NCBI RefSeq assembly: GCF_030580675.1
Contig: NZ_JAUQUB010000002.1
Coordinates: forward strand, 310,001-374,000
Origin: Antiquaquibacter soli
GTDB taxonomy: Bacteria > Actinomycetota > Actinomycetes > Actinomycetales > Microbacteriaceae
Reading direction: 5' to 3'
DNA length: 64,000 bases
The position numbers and the translations under genes were made by a program. Below the pieces are notes generated by a model. The model saw nothing but the letters and a program-made list of their open reading frames with translations. It had not been told where the DNA came from and did no database searches. Below are positions 7,784-15,452 of the stretch, in pieces (within the stretch, counting starts at the first letter, position 1; each line of letters starts with the position of its first letter).

Positions 7784-9435
7784 CGAGAATCACCAGGATT
7801 GTTCGGTCGAGCCGCCGTGAGGACGGGGTCGCCATGGCCGCCGTGCTCGGGTTGCTCGCCGTCGGGCTCATCCTGACGTCTGTCATCCTGACGTCGGTCG
7901 TCAGCGCGCAGAGCTTCTCGGGCTACACGCGGGCGGGCGTGCAGGCGCAGGCCGCGGCGGAGGCTGGCATCGCGGCCGCGCGCGCCGGTCTCACCGCGGG
8001 CACGTGCTCCGGTTCGACGCCCACCTACCGCAGCGCGACTGGAGACGTCCCTGCCTACGCCGCCACCATCTGGCGACCCAACGGCTCCGGCGGCTGGGTT
8101 CAGGGATGCCCGATCGGCACGTCGACCCAGGTGCGCATCCTCTCCACAGGCTACGCCGTCGCGCCTGGGGCGTCGGGGTACAGCGCAGCAAATTCCACGG
8201 TGCTCGAGGCCATCCTCGCCGCGTCATCCACCCCGATCACCATCGCTGCGAGCGGGCCGGCGATCTACGCCTACAGCGCCAGCAGTTTCGGGGGCAGCGG
8301 CAGCCTGGTCTCCGTCGACGGCTCAGTTCCGGATGTCCTCGTCAAGACAGGCAACGTCAACTGCACCGGTGACGCGACGGGCGTGGCGAATTTCGTCGTC
8401 AACGGCGGTTCGCTCTCCGTCGGGGGCAGCTGCAAGATCAGCGGCAACGCGTTCTCGAGCGGACGGATGACGTTCGACGGCGGTGGCTACGTGCAGGGCT
8501 TCGTGGTCGCCAACGGAGTGACGATGTCCGGCAGCACGCGCATCTACCAGCGCGTCTGGTCGACCTCGGACATCACCCTCACCGGCAACCCGACGGTCTC
8601 TGGCATCGTGAAGGCGTTCAGCGCCAGCCTGGATGGCGGCACGTTCAGCTCCGCTGCGTACATCTATGGCAACACCAACGTGAAGAACGCCGGTGGCACG
8701 ACGCTCAACGGCACCCTCACTACTCAGACGGCGAACCCCACGCCCCCCGACTGGTGGGGCGGCAACTCCAAGATCTCGCGCGTCAACCCGATTACGGCAC
8801 CGACGTTCAACTCGGATCTGCCCGCGACGCCCGTCGTGCCGAACTGGGTGGACTTCGGCTCGCGCGCCGAGGACTACACCACCACCGTGTGGAACGGGTT
8901 CACCGTGTACACGATGGGGACCAACTGCAACGAGACGGCGCTGCGCGCGGCCATCACCGCGATCGGGAGCGCTCCGGGAGTCATCGACGGCCGCACGTGC
9001 TCGGGCAACCTCGGCATCGGCGGAAACAACAACATCCAGATCACCAACGACCTCGCGATCATCGCGAACAACATCCGCATCGACGGCAGTGGACGGTTCT
9101 CCTCGACGACGCCGAAGCGGTTGTGGCTGATCAACCCCGACACCGTCGCCAACGGCACGCCTAACTGCCCGGGGAGTCTGGAGATCACCGGCGGCGACAC
9201 GAAGTTCACGAACATCTCAACGATGCTCTACTCCGGCTGCAAGGTCGTGGTCGGCTCCGGCATCACGGTGACCGGTCAGGTCTTCGCTGCGGATGTCGAG
9301 ATGAGCGGCTCCGCCACTCTGCGCTACACCCCGATCGGTCTTCCGGGTGTCAACCTGTCGACGGGCACGACGACTCCGACGGGGTCCTCGACGGCAAGCC
9401 GCACCGTGCTCTCCCTGAGGAACGTGACCGGATGA
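7774..9435 (+). CDS. Large pilus-associated surface protein with PilX-like N-terminus and beta-rich repeats
   Basis: 553 residues. The start region SRREDG followed by VAMAAVLGLLAVGLILTSVI resembles PilX-type minor pilins, with a possible cleavage after G18 but no Glu at mature position 5. After the membrane helix comes a long Gly/Ser/Thr/Asn-rich region (about 190-330 and 400-500). Its short alternating motifs, such as SLSVGGSCKISGNAFSSGRM and ITLTGNPTVSGIV, suggest a right-handed beta-helix or polymer-forming stack. The ATG lies inside the 3-prime end of the previous pilin gene, and the stop overlaps pilD as ATGA. It is probably a tip or adhesin component; the family could not be named. Confidence 0.75.
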   Translation: MLLTRITRIVRSSRREDGVAMAAVLGLLAVGLILTSVILTSVVSAQSFSGYTRAGVQAQAAAEAGIAAARAGLTAGTCSGSTPTYRSATGDVPAYAATIWRPNGSGGWVQGCPIGTSTQVRILSTGYAVAPGASGYSAANSTVLEAILAASSTPITIAASGPAIYAYSASSFGGSGSLVSVDGSVPDVLVKTGNVNCTGDATGVANFVVNGGSLSVGGSCKISGNAFSSGRMTFDGGGYVQGFVVANGVTMSGSTRIYQRVWSTSDITLTGNPTVSGIVKAFSASLDGGTFSSAAYIYGNTNVKNAGGTTLNGTLTTQTANPTPPDWWGGNSKISRVNPITAPTFNSDLPATPVVPNWVDFGSRAEDYTTTVWNGFTVYTMGTNCNETALRAAITAIGSAPGVIDGRTCSGNLGIGGNNNIQITNDLAIIANNIRIDGSGRFSSTTPKRLWLINPDTVANGTPNCPGSLEITGGDTKFTNISTMLYSGCKVVVGSGITVTGQVFAADVEMSGSATLRYTPIGLPGVNLSTGTTTPTGSSTASRTVLSLRNVTG

Positions 9436-10259
9436 TCGCGGCCATCGCTCTGGGAGCCTTCGGTACGCTCATCGGCTCCTTCCTCAACGTCGTGATCTAC
9501 CGCGTACCGGCGGGGCGCTCGATCGTCTCGCCGCCGAGCGCGTGCGGGTCGTGCGGCCACGAGGTGCGGCCGTACGACAACATCCCGCTCGTGTCGTGGC
9601 TGCTGCTGCGGGGCAAGTGCCGCGACTGCGGGGCACCCATCTCCGCGCGCTACCCCCTCGTCGAGCTCGGTGCGGCGGTGTTCTTCGCCGTTGTCGCGCT
9701 GCGGTTCATCCCGAGCATCCCGGTAGGCGAGGGCGGGCTCGAGATCGCGGCAGGCGTCCTGTCCCTGGTCGCCTTCCTCTACCTGGCTGCGATCTCGCTC
9801 GTCCTCGCACTCATCGACCTCGACGTGCAGCGGCTTCCGAACGTGATCGTGCTGCCGGCGTACGCCGTCGGCGCGGTGCTGCTCGGCACGGCCGCTCTCC
9901 TCGTCGGCGACCTCGCGGCACTGGGCCGCGCGGCGCTCGGCGCGATCATCCTCGGCGGTGCCTACCTGCTCATCGCCGTCATTCGGCCCGGGGGCATGGG
10001 CTTCGGAGACGTCAAACTCGCCGGTGCCCTCGGGTTGTTCCTCGCGTGGCTCGGCTGGGACGCGCTCGCCGTCGGCGCCCTCGCCGGCTTCGTCATGGGC
10101 GGCCTCTTCGGCCTCGCCCTCCTGCTCTTCCGTCGCGCGGGCCGCTCGACGGGCATCCCCTATGGGCCGTGGATGCTCGCCGGCGCCTGGCTCGGAATCC
10201 TGGCGGGCCACCCGCTCGCCACCTGGTACCTGTCGCTATTCGGTTTGGGGGAGCCGTGA
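9432..10259 (+). CDS. pilD: Prepilin peptidase / N-methyltransferase PilD
   Basis: 275 residues and about eight membrane spans. The N-terminal methyltransferase part has the CxxC pairs C38/C41 and C63/C66. The aspartyl-protease residues are D129 (in ALIDLDVQRLPN) and D193 (in GMGFGDVKLAG). It cleaves the leader from the pilin and the minor pilins just upstream and methylates the new N-terminus. Both ends are coupled: ATGA with the preceding gene, and the pilM GTG overlaps its stop. Confidence 0.94.
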   Translation: MIAAIALGAFGTLIGSFLNVVIYRVPAGRSIVSPPSACGSCGHEVRPYDNIPLVSWLLLRGKCRDCGAPISARYPLVELGAAVFFAVVALRFIPSIPVGEGGLEIAAGVLSLVAFLYLAAISLVLALIDLDVQRLPNVIVLPAYAVGAVLLGTAALLVGDLAALGRAALGAIILGGAYLLIAVIRPGGMGFGDVKLAGALGLFLAWLGWDALAVGALAGFVMGGLFGLALLLFRRAGRSTGIPYGPWMLAGAWLGILAGHPLATWYLSLFGLGEP

Positions 10260-11296
10260 GTTCATTGGTGGGAGTCGACATCGGCAGCGCGAGCGTCCGC
10301 GCGGTCGAGGTCAAGAGTCCGGACAAGCGTCCGAGCATCGTCAAGTATGCGGAGGTGCCGCTTCCCGAGGGGTCGGTCCGCCGCGGCGAGGTGCTCGAGA
10401 TCGCGACGGTCGCCACGGCGCTCAAGCGGCTGTGGGCGAATGGCAGATTCTCGACCAAGGACGTCGTGCTCGGCATGGGCGGACCTCGCGTCCTGTCCCG
10501 AGACCTCTCGGTGCCCCGGGCCCCCCTCGCTCAGATTCGGGAGGCGCTGCCCTTCCACGTCCAGGACCTCTTGCCGGTCCCGGTGGCCGAGGCGCTCCTG
10601 GACTTCTACCCGATCTCTGAGGGCGCGGGCGAGAACGGTCCCGTTGTTCACGGACTCCTCGTCGCCGCTATTAAGGAGGCGGTGAACGCGAACGTCGCCG
10701 CCATCACGCGAGCCGGTCTGCACCCGGTGGGCGTCGACCTCATCCCCTTCGCGCTCGTGCGCGGACTCATTCCCCCGGGCGGCGGTCGAGGTCTCATCGC
10801 GATCGTGAGCATCGGTGCGAACACGACCAATGTCGTGCTCGTGCAGGACGGCGTACCGCAGTTCGTGCGCATCATCCCGGCTGGCGGCGACGACATCACC
10901 CGTGCGCTCGTGCAGCGACTGCAGCTGTCGCCCGGTCAGGCGGAAACCGCCAAGCGAGAGCTGGGCCTCACCCAGAACCCGCTGCGGCCAGAGTACCGAC
11001 CGGCGGCGGAGGTCATCTTCGAGGTCGCGGGCGAGCAGGTCAATGCGCTCCGCAACACCCTCGCGTACTACACCAACAGCCGACCCGGGTCTGTAATCGA
11101 TCGCATCGTCCTTTCCGGGGGCGGCAGCCAGCTCCAGGGGCTGGCTCGAGCGCTTAGCGACCTGTCGGGGACTCCCGTCGCGCCGGCCGAGCCGGTCGGC
11201 GGGGCGCCGCTGCCTCGCGAGAAGTCGCGCACCACCCGCGAGCAGCACGATGCTCTGACCACCGCATACTCCCTCGCGCTCGGGGGCGTCGCGTGA
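10256..11296 (+). CDS. pilM: Type IV pilus assembly protein PilM (actin-like ATPase)
   Basis: 346 residues from a GTG that overlaps the pilD stop. The N-terminus LVGVDIGSASVRAVEV is the phosphate-1 loop of the actin/FtsA fold, and LSGGGSQLQGLARAL near the end is the adenosine-binding loop. PilM is cytoplasmic and docks on the N-terminal tail of PilN, and the order pilM-pilN-pilO is the standard one. Its stop overlaps the pilN GTG. Confidence 0.92.
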   Translation: MSSLVGVDIGSASVRAVEVKSPDKRPSIVKYAEVPLPEGSVRRGEVLEIATVATALKRLWANGRFSTKDVVLGMGGPRVLSRDLSVPRAPLAQIREALPFHVQDLLPVPVAEALLDFYPISEGAGENGPVVHGLLVAAIKEAVNANVAAITRAGLHPVGVDLIPFALVRGLIPPGGGRGLIAIVSIGANTTNVVLVQDGVPQFVRIIPAGGDDITRALVQRLQLSPGQAETAKRELGLTQNPLRPEYRPAAEVIFEVAGEQVNALRNTLAYYTNSRPGSVIDRIVLSGGGSQLQGLARALSDLSGTPVAPAEPVGGAPLPREKSRTTREQHDALTTAYSLALGGVA

Positions 11297-12042
11297 GCGC
11301 CCGCGCCGCCAAGACGACGCCGGGGCTCGTGCTCGGCGCTCAACCGCGAGCCAACTTGCTCCCGCCCGAGGTTATCGAGCGGGCGAAGGCGCGCAGGGTG
11401 CGGGGCTACCTCGTTCTCCTCGTCGTGGTCGTGCTCATCGCGACGGCCGCGGGGTACGCGTACGCCTCCATCCAGGCTCTCACCGCCCAGGCGGGGCTTG
11501 CCGCGGCGCAGGCGCGAACGTCGGAGCTCCTCGAGGAGAAGGCGACCTACTCCGACGTGATCTCGGCGACGAGCGGGCTGGCACTCATCACTTCCACCCA
11601 GCAGCAGGCGACATCGACAGAGGTCATGTGGAGCGACCTCATGCAGGAGCTCATCCTCGCCGCACCCGGTCAGGTCATCCTCGTCAACAAGATGACCGGG
11701 CTCGCGCCCATGCCCTGGGAGGCGCCGATGCTGGTGACCGGCTCGTTGCGCACTCCGCGCGTCGCGTCGCTCGAACTCAGGTATGTCAGCCCCACCCCGC
11801 CGGAGGCGACGCGGCTGTACCGGGCATTCGCCGGAGTGGACGGCGTCGCGGATGTCTCGATCGACTCCGTGGAGTGGCTCGATGACCTCAAGGTCTTCGC
11901 CACGACAGTGACGATCAATTTCGATGCGGACGCACTCTCGGCGCGGTGGGGCGAGGACGAGGACGAGGACGAGTCGACGGACGGCACCTCAACCGACGGG
12001 GCGGAGACTAACGACGAGGAGGGCAGCGATGAAGGGCAATAG
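11293..12042 (+). CDS. pilN: Type IV pilus assembly protein PilN-like
   Basis: 249 residues with a cytoplasmic N-terminus containing PRANLLPPEVIE, close to the INLLP motif by which PilN binds PilM. One membrane span (about 37-58) is followed by an extracytoplasmic coiled and ferredoxin-like region. The tail is strongly acidic (EDEDEDESTD, then EEGSDEGQ). GTG start overlapping pilM; the 3-prime end overlaps pilO by 14 bp. Confidence 0.85.
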   Translation: MSARAAKTTPGLVLGAQPRANLLPPEVIERAKARRVRGYLVLLVVVVLIATAAGYAYASIQALTAQAGLAAAQARTSELLEEKATYSDVISATSGLALITSTQQQATSTEVMWSDLMQELILAAPGQVILVNKMTGLAPMPWEAPMLVTGSLRTPRVASLELRYVSPTPPEATRLYRAFAGVDGVADVSIDSVEWLDDLKVFATTVTINFDADALSARWGEDEDEDESTDGTSTDGAETNDEEGSDEGQ

Positions 12043-12739
12043 ATTGTGGGTCCTCGGCGCCGCCGCCGCGATCGTCGCGATCGTGCTGATCGGCTGGCTG
12101 CTCGGAATCTCCCCGCGTCTGGCGGAAGCGGCGGGAGCCGCCGCGGAGCGCGACAGCGTCGACCTCCTCAATACCGCCCAGGCTGCCGAAATCCAGGTCC
12201 TCCGCGATCAGCAGGAGAACTTCGACGACCTTGAGGCGGACGTCGAGAACGCGCGTCGGAGCATCCCCGACTCGGCGGCTGTGGACGACTTCACAGACTC
12301 GATCGCGGCCGCGGCTGCGGCAGCGCAAGTCACGTTCGGTGGCGCGATCTTTGCCGAACCCGGCGGCTGGGGGGTCGCCGCCGGTTCCGACGGCGCACCG
12401 GCGCCCGAGCCGGCCCAGGGCGCCGAGGCGCCACCGATCCCGACCGCACCCGAGGGGGTCTACACGATCGCCGTCACGATCACTACCCAGAGCGATCCGG
12501 CCCCGTTCTTCGCCTTCATCAACGCCCTGCAGAAGGGCGAGCGCCTCTTCGTGATCTCCAACATCAGCTACGACGCCGACGAGGACAAGACCGGCACCAT
12601 CACCGGCTACCTCTTCGTGATCGTGGACCCGAACGCGCCCGTACCCACTGCCGAGGAGATCGCCGACCCCGACCCCACCCCCACCGAGACCCCGGCGCCG
12701 AGCGACACCTCGACGCCGTCACCGACCCCCAGCCCCTAG
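12029..12739 (+). CDS. pilO: Type IV pilus assembly protein PilO-like
   Basis: 236 residues: a short cytoplasmic start, one membrane span (about 6-26), a coiled-coil stretch (about 30-80) and a small beta domain. It ends in a Pro/Thr/Ser/Asp tail (from about 205), which should lie outside the membrane and is not usual for PilO. It probably pairs with PilN to align the pilus base. The chosen ATG follows GAGGAGGGCAGCG and overlaps pilN; a longer frame upstream lies inside pilN and was not used. Last gene of the pilus operon. Confidence 0.82.
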   Translation: MKGNRLWVLGAAAAIVAIVLIGWLLGISPRLAEAAGAAAERDSVDLLNTAQAAEIQVLRDQQENFDDLEADVENARRSIPDSAAVDDFTDSIAAAAAAAQVTFGGAIFAEPGGWGVAAGSDGAPAPEPAQGAEAPPIPTAPEGVYTIAVTITTQSDPAPFFAFINALQKGERLFVISNISYDADEDKTGTITGYLFVIVDPNAPVPTAEEIADPDPTPTETPAPSDTSTPSPTPSP

Positions 12740-12760
12740 GAGCTGGGTCCAGACCGGGCG

Positions 12761-12792
12761 CACCCCGCCGCCATCCCCCTGCCGGCGGGGTG
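12761..12792 (+). terminator. Terminator of the pilus operon
   Basis: A 10-bp perfect stem (CACCCCGCCG with CGGCGGGGTG) around a 12-nt C-rich loop, 21 bp after the pilO stop. Confidence 0.75.
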
Positions 12793-12803
12793 TGTCCCGT
12801 TGC

Positions 12804-12809
12804 TAGGCT
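12804..12809 (+). promoter_or_regulatory. -10 box TAGGCT for a leaderless gene
   Basis: TAGGCT ends 7 nt before the ATG at 12817, so transcription should begin at or next to the start codon. No Shine-Dalgarno sequence is present. No -35 match is visible. Confidence 0.6.
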
Positions 12810-12816
12810 TACGCGC

Positions 12817-13566
12817 ATGACCGATGCCACGAGCAGTTCGAGCGCCCGCAAGCCCAAGAAGTCCGAGGTCATCGAAGACGCGGTCGTCGTCGAGGAGACC
12901 GCCGTCGAGCCCGCTCCTAAGCCCGCCGAGTCGAGCGAGCCGCGGGTCGTGGAGGCCGTCGTCGAGCCCGAGCCCGTTCGCCCCGCTCAGCCGCAGGTCG
13001 TGTACGTGCAGGCGCCCGCCGCTCCCGTCAAGAAGGGCAACCGCGGCGTCGGCGCCCTCATCGCGCTGCTCTCGGCCCTCGTGTTCACCGCCCTGCTGGC
13101 GATCATCACCGCGATTATCGGCGGCGTCGCGACGGGCCGGTTCTCGTTCGGCTTCCTCGCTCAGGCGAACTTCTACCTGCCGACCCTCTTCTTCGTCATC
13201 GGTTTCGTCCTGCTCGTGCTGCTCGCCAACCGAGCCAACTGGTGGGCGTACATCGTCGGCAGCGTGGTCGTCGGCCTCGTCGTCTACTTCGGCACCGTCG
13301 GAGCCGTCCTGCTCGGCTCGGGGGTCATCCTGCGCACGCCCGACGAGGCAGCGGCGATGTTCGCCAACGGCCTCGCCAACCCGATCGTGATCGCCGCGGC
13401 GCTCCTCGCCCGCGAGGTGTCGCTGTGGACAGGCTCGATCATCGCCCGGCGCGGTCGCCGCGTGAAGGTGCGCAACACCGAGGCGCGCGAGGCGTGGGAA
13501 CGGGAGCTCGCCGAGAAGAAGGCCGAGCATGAGCGAGCAACCGCGGCAGCTTCCTCCGCCGTCTAA
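12817..13566 (+). CDS. Hypothetical membrane protein with charged N-terminal tail
   Basis: 249 residues. The first ~85 are rich in Lys, Glu, Pro and Val and look disordered. Then come about four membrane spans (around 92-115, 122-145, 147-170 and 180-200), and the last ~45 residues are charged and helical (RNTEAREAWERELAEKK). I cannot assign a function. The ATG was chosen because a TAGGCT box lies 7 nt upstream; the frame extends 9 codons further but without support. It overlaps the next gene by 38 bp. Confidence 0.75.
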   Translation: MTDATSSSSARKPKKSEVIEDAVVVEETAVEPAPKPAESSEPRVVEAVVEPEPVRPAQPQVVYVQAPAAPVKKGNRGVGALIALLSALVFTALLAIITAIIGGVATGRFSFGFLAQANFYLPTLFFVIGFVLLVLLANRANWWAYIVGSVVVGLVVYFGTVGAVLLGSGVILRTPDEAAAMFANGLANPIVIAAALLAREVSLWTGSIIARRGRRVKVRNTEAREAWERELAEKKAEHERATAAASSAV

Positions 13567-13972
13567 CCCGGCGCTCCCGCCGGTTCTCGCCGCCGTCACG
13601 TGGGCGGCGGCGGTCGTGGCATCCTCGGGGATCATCAGCCTCCTCACCGACCGGGACGTCATCGACTACCCGGACGCGGGCCCCCTGCTCGGCGTCGTCA
13701 TGGTGGTCGCGGCCGGGGTGCTCACTTGGTTAGGGTGCTGGCGATCGGCCCGGGCATCCGCCCCCTGGCTACCGGCGCTGCTCACCGCTCTCGGCGCCTT
13801 CGCGGCGTTCGTGGTCGTCGGCGGCGTCGGGTACGGGCTCATCCGGGGGTCGGCGGCGTGGATGCTGCTGGCCGCCGCCCACTTCGCCCTCAGCCCGTTC
13901 GTGGTCGCCGCCGCCGTGCTCGCGTTCCTCGCGGCGGTGGGAACGTGGGCGCTGTCCCGCGCGCGCCGCTAG
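13529..13972 (+). CDS. Small membrane protein, DUF6121-like
   Basis: 147 residues with a short Pro-rich N-terminus and four hydrophobic spans (about 17-38, 50-68, 80-105 and 112-140). Size and pattern match small membrane proteins of Microbacteriaceae labelled DUF6121, though that name is from memory of the family and not proven here. It begins inside the preceding membrane protein gene, implying translational coupling. No catalytic motif is visible. Confidence 0.75.
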   Translation: MSEQPRQLPPPSNPALPPVLAAVTWAAAVVASSGIISLLTDRDVIDYPDAGPLLGVVMVVAAGVLTWLGCWRSARASAPWLPALLTALGAFAAFVVVGGVGYGLIRGSAAWMLLAAAHFALSPFVVAAAVLAFLAAVGTWALSRARR

Positions 13973-13975
13973 CCT
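13970..13975 (+). promoter_or_regulatory. Possible -10 box TAGCCT before the CBU_0592-like gene
   Basis: It overlaps the stop codon of the upstream gene and ends 9 nt before the ATG at 13985. It fits the leaderless pattern seen elsewhere in the window, though the gap is the longest of the set. Confidence 0.4.
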
Positions 13976-13984
13976 CGAGTCACC

Positions 13985-14269
13985 ATGGACATCGTCTTCG
14001 AGGTGATCGGGTGGGTCGGCACGGTCCTGCTCATCGCCGCCTACTTCCTGCTGTCGATCGGCCGCATCCCGAACGGCCGCGCCTATCAGCTCTTCAACCT
14101 GTTCGGGGCGATCGGACTGCTCATCAACGGCGCCGTGCACGGGGCGTGGCCGTCGGTGATCCTCAACATCGTGTGGAGCGGGATCGGCATCTTCTCGCTC
14201 ATCCAGCTGGCGCGCAAACAGCGCGTAACCCCCACCGAGACTCCGTCCGCCGACAGCGCAACCATTTGA
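13985..14269 (+). CDS. CBU_0592-like small membrane protein
   Basis: 94 residues with three membrane spans, starting MDIVFEVIGWVGTVLLIAAY and containing the R-x-Y-x-L-x-N-x-x-G core (GRAYQLFNLFGA). That is characteristic of the CBU_0592/YrvJ-type family of small membrane proteins of unknown role. The stop codon lies within the -35 box of the ribosomal rpsL promoter, so the two transcription units are packed edge to edge. Confidence 0.8.
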   Translation: MDIVFEVIGWVGTVLLIAAYFLLSIGRIPNGRAYQLFNLFGAIGLLINGAVHGAWPSVILNIVWSGIGIFSLIQLARKQRVTPTETPSADSATI

Positions 14270-14294
14270 CCGGCGCGTCGCCGAAGACTATTCT
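14266..14294 (+). promoter_or_regulatory. Promoter of the str operon (rpsL)
   Basis: TTGACC at 14266-14271, a 17-bp spacer and TATTCT at 14289-14294: a strong vegetative promoter. The -35 overlaps the stop of the upstream gene. The transcript would have a leader of about 200 nt before rpsL. Sequence just after the -10 (TGATCGGGTGTG) loosely resembles that after the infA and rplM -10 boxes. Confidence 0.8.
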
Positions 14295-14497
14295 TGATCG
14301 GGTGTGCGCTTTGTCGCGCCCTTGACGTATGCCCAGCGTACGAGAGGGGTCGGCACTCCACATCATCAGGGATTCGCCCGCCGGGCGGCCCCCACGGCAT
14401 ACCCAGTCATATCGCGTCGATTCGTCGGCGTGGACCGGGTCGGATGTCACCCACATCAACCCGCTGTCACCGTGCAGCAACTACAAGGAGTCAGTTA

Positions 14498-14872
14498 GTG
14501 CCCACCATTCAGCAGTTGGTGCGCAAGGGCCGCTCGCCGAAGGTCACCAAGACCAAGGCCCCCGCCCTTCGTTCCAACCCGCAGCAGCGCGGCGTCTGCA
14601 CGCGCGTCTACACGACCACGCCCAAGAAGCCGAACTCGGCTCTGCGCAAGGTCGCCCGTGTGAAGCTTTCCAACGGCACCGAGGTCACCGCCTACATCCC
14701 CGGCGAGGGCCACAACCTGCAGGAGCACTCGATGGTGCTCGTCCGCGGCGGCCGTGTTAAGGACCTCCCCGGCGTTCGCTACAAGATCGTCCGCGGCGCC
14801 CTGGACACCCAGGCCGTCAAGAACCGCAAGCAGGCTCGCAGCCGCTACGGCGCGAAGATGGAGAAGAAGTAA
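14498..14872 (+). CDS. rpsL: 30S ribosomal protein S12
   Basis: 124 residues, standard length. The decoding-site loop [10 protein letters not shown] and GGRVKDLPG are intact, with lysines at 43 and 88, the positions whose mutation gives streptomycin resistance elsewhere, so this is the wild-type form. GTG start 7 nt after AAGGAG; an open frame upstream is leader sequence. Overlaps rpsG by one base (TAATG). First gene of the str operon. Confidence 0.98.
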   Translation: MPTIQQLVRKGRSPKVTKTKAPALRSNPQQRGVCTRVYTTTPKKPNSALRKVARVKLSNGTEVTAYIPGEGHNLQEHSMVLVRGGRVKDLPGVRYKIVRGALDTQAVKNRKQARSRYGAKMEKK

Positions 14873-15342
14873 TGCCTCGTAAGGGTCCCGCTCCCAAGCG
14901 CCCCGTCGTCGCAGACCCCGTCTACGGCGCGCCGATCGTCAGCCAGCTCGTCAACAAGATCCTGCTCGACGGCAAGAAGGGCCTCGCCGAGCGCATCGTC
15001 TACGGTGCACTCGAGGGCGTCTCCGCCAAGACCGGTCAGGATGCTGTCGTCACCCTCAAGAAGGCGCTCGACAACGTGCGCCCGACCATCGAGGTCAAGT
15101 CCCGCCGCGTCGGTGGCTCGACGTACCAGGTGCCGGTCGAGGTGAAGGCGCACCGCGCCAACACCCTCGCCCTCCGCTGGCTCACGAGCTACGCGAAGTC
15201 GCGCCGCGAGAAGACGATGACCGAGCGACTCACCAACGAGATCCTCGACGCGTCGAACGGCCTCGGTGCCGCGGTCAAGCGCCGCGAGGACACCCACAAG
15301 ATGGCCGAGAGCAACAAGGCCTTCGCGCACTACCGCTGGTAG
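14872..15342 (+). CDS. rpsG: 30S ribosomal protein S7
   Basis: 156 residues, standard length, starting [10 protein letters not shown] and ending FAHYRW. It nucleates the 30S head by binding the 3-prime domain of 16S rRNA and contacts the E site. It is translationally coupled to rpsL through TAATG and followed by a 110-bp spacer with an extended hairpin before fusA. Confidence 0.98.
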   Translation: MPRKGPAPKRPVVADPVYGAPIVSQLVNKILLDGKKGLAERIVYGALEGVSAKTGQDAVVTLKKALDNVRPTIEVKSRRVGGSTYQVPVEVKAHRANTLALRWLTSYAKSRREKTMTERLTNEILDASNGLGAAVKRREDTHKMAESNKAFAHYRW

Positions 15343-15361
15343 CCGCTCGCGCGGCCCGAGC

Positions 15362-15402
15362 CGGCCGAGTCCCCGACGCCAGTCGGCGGGATGCCTCGGC
15401 CG
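15362..15402 (+). promoter_or_regulatory. Extended hairpin between rpsG and fusA
   Basis: The outer stem CGGCCGAG/CTCGGCCG (15362-15369 with 15395-15402) encloses an inner stem CCGAC/GTCGG with loop GCCA. It is a probable attenuator, processing site or partial terminator; fusA still seems to rely on the upstream promoter. Confidence 0.5.
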
Positions 15403-15452
15403 CTCGGTCCGTGCGGCAGCAGCAAGTTCATCCTCAACAGTAAGGAAACCCC

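Noticed and set aside
1778-12739. Reading the pilus operon as a type II secretion or Tad system
   Set aside because: Retraction ATPase PilT, PilM-N-O and prepilin signatures fit type IV pili; there is no secretin, GspC/L/M or TadA/TadB-type gene.
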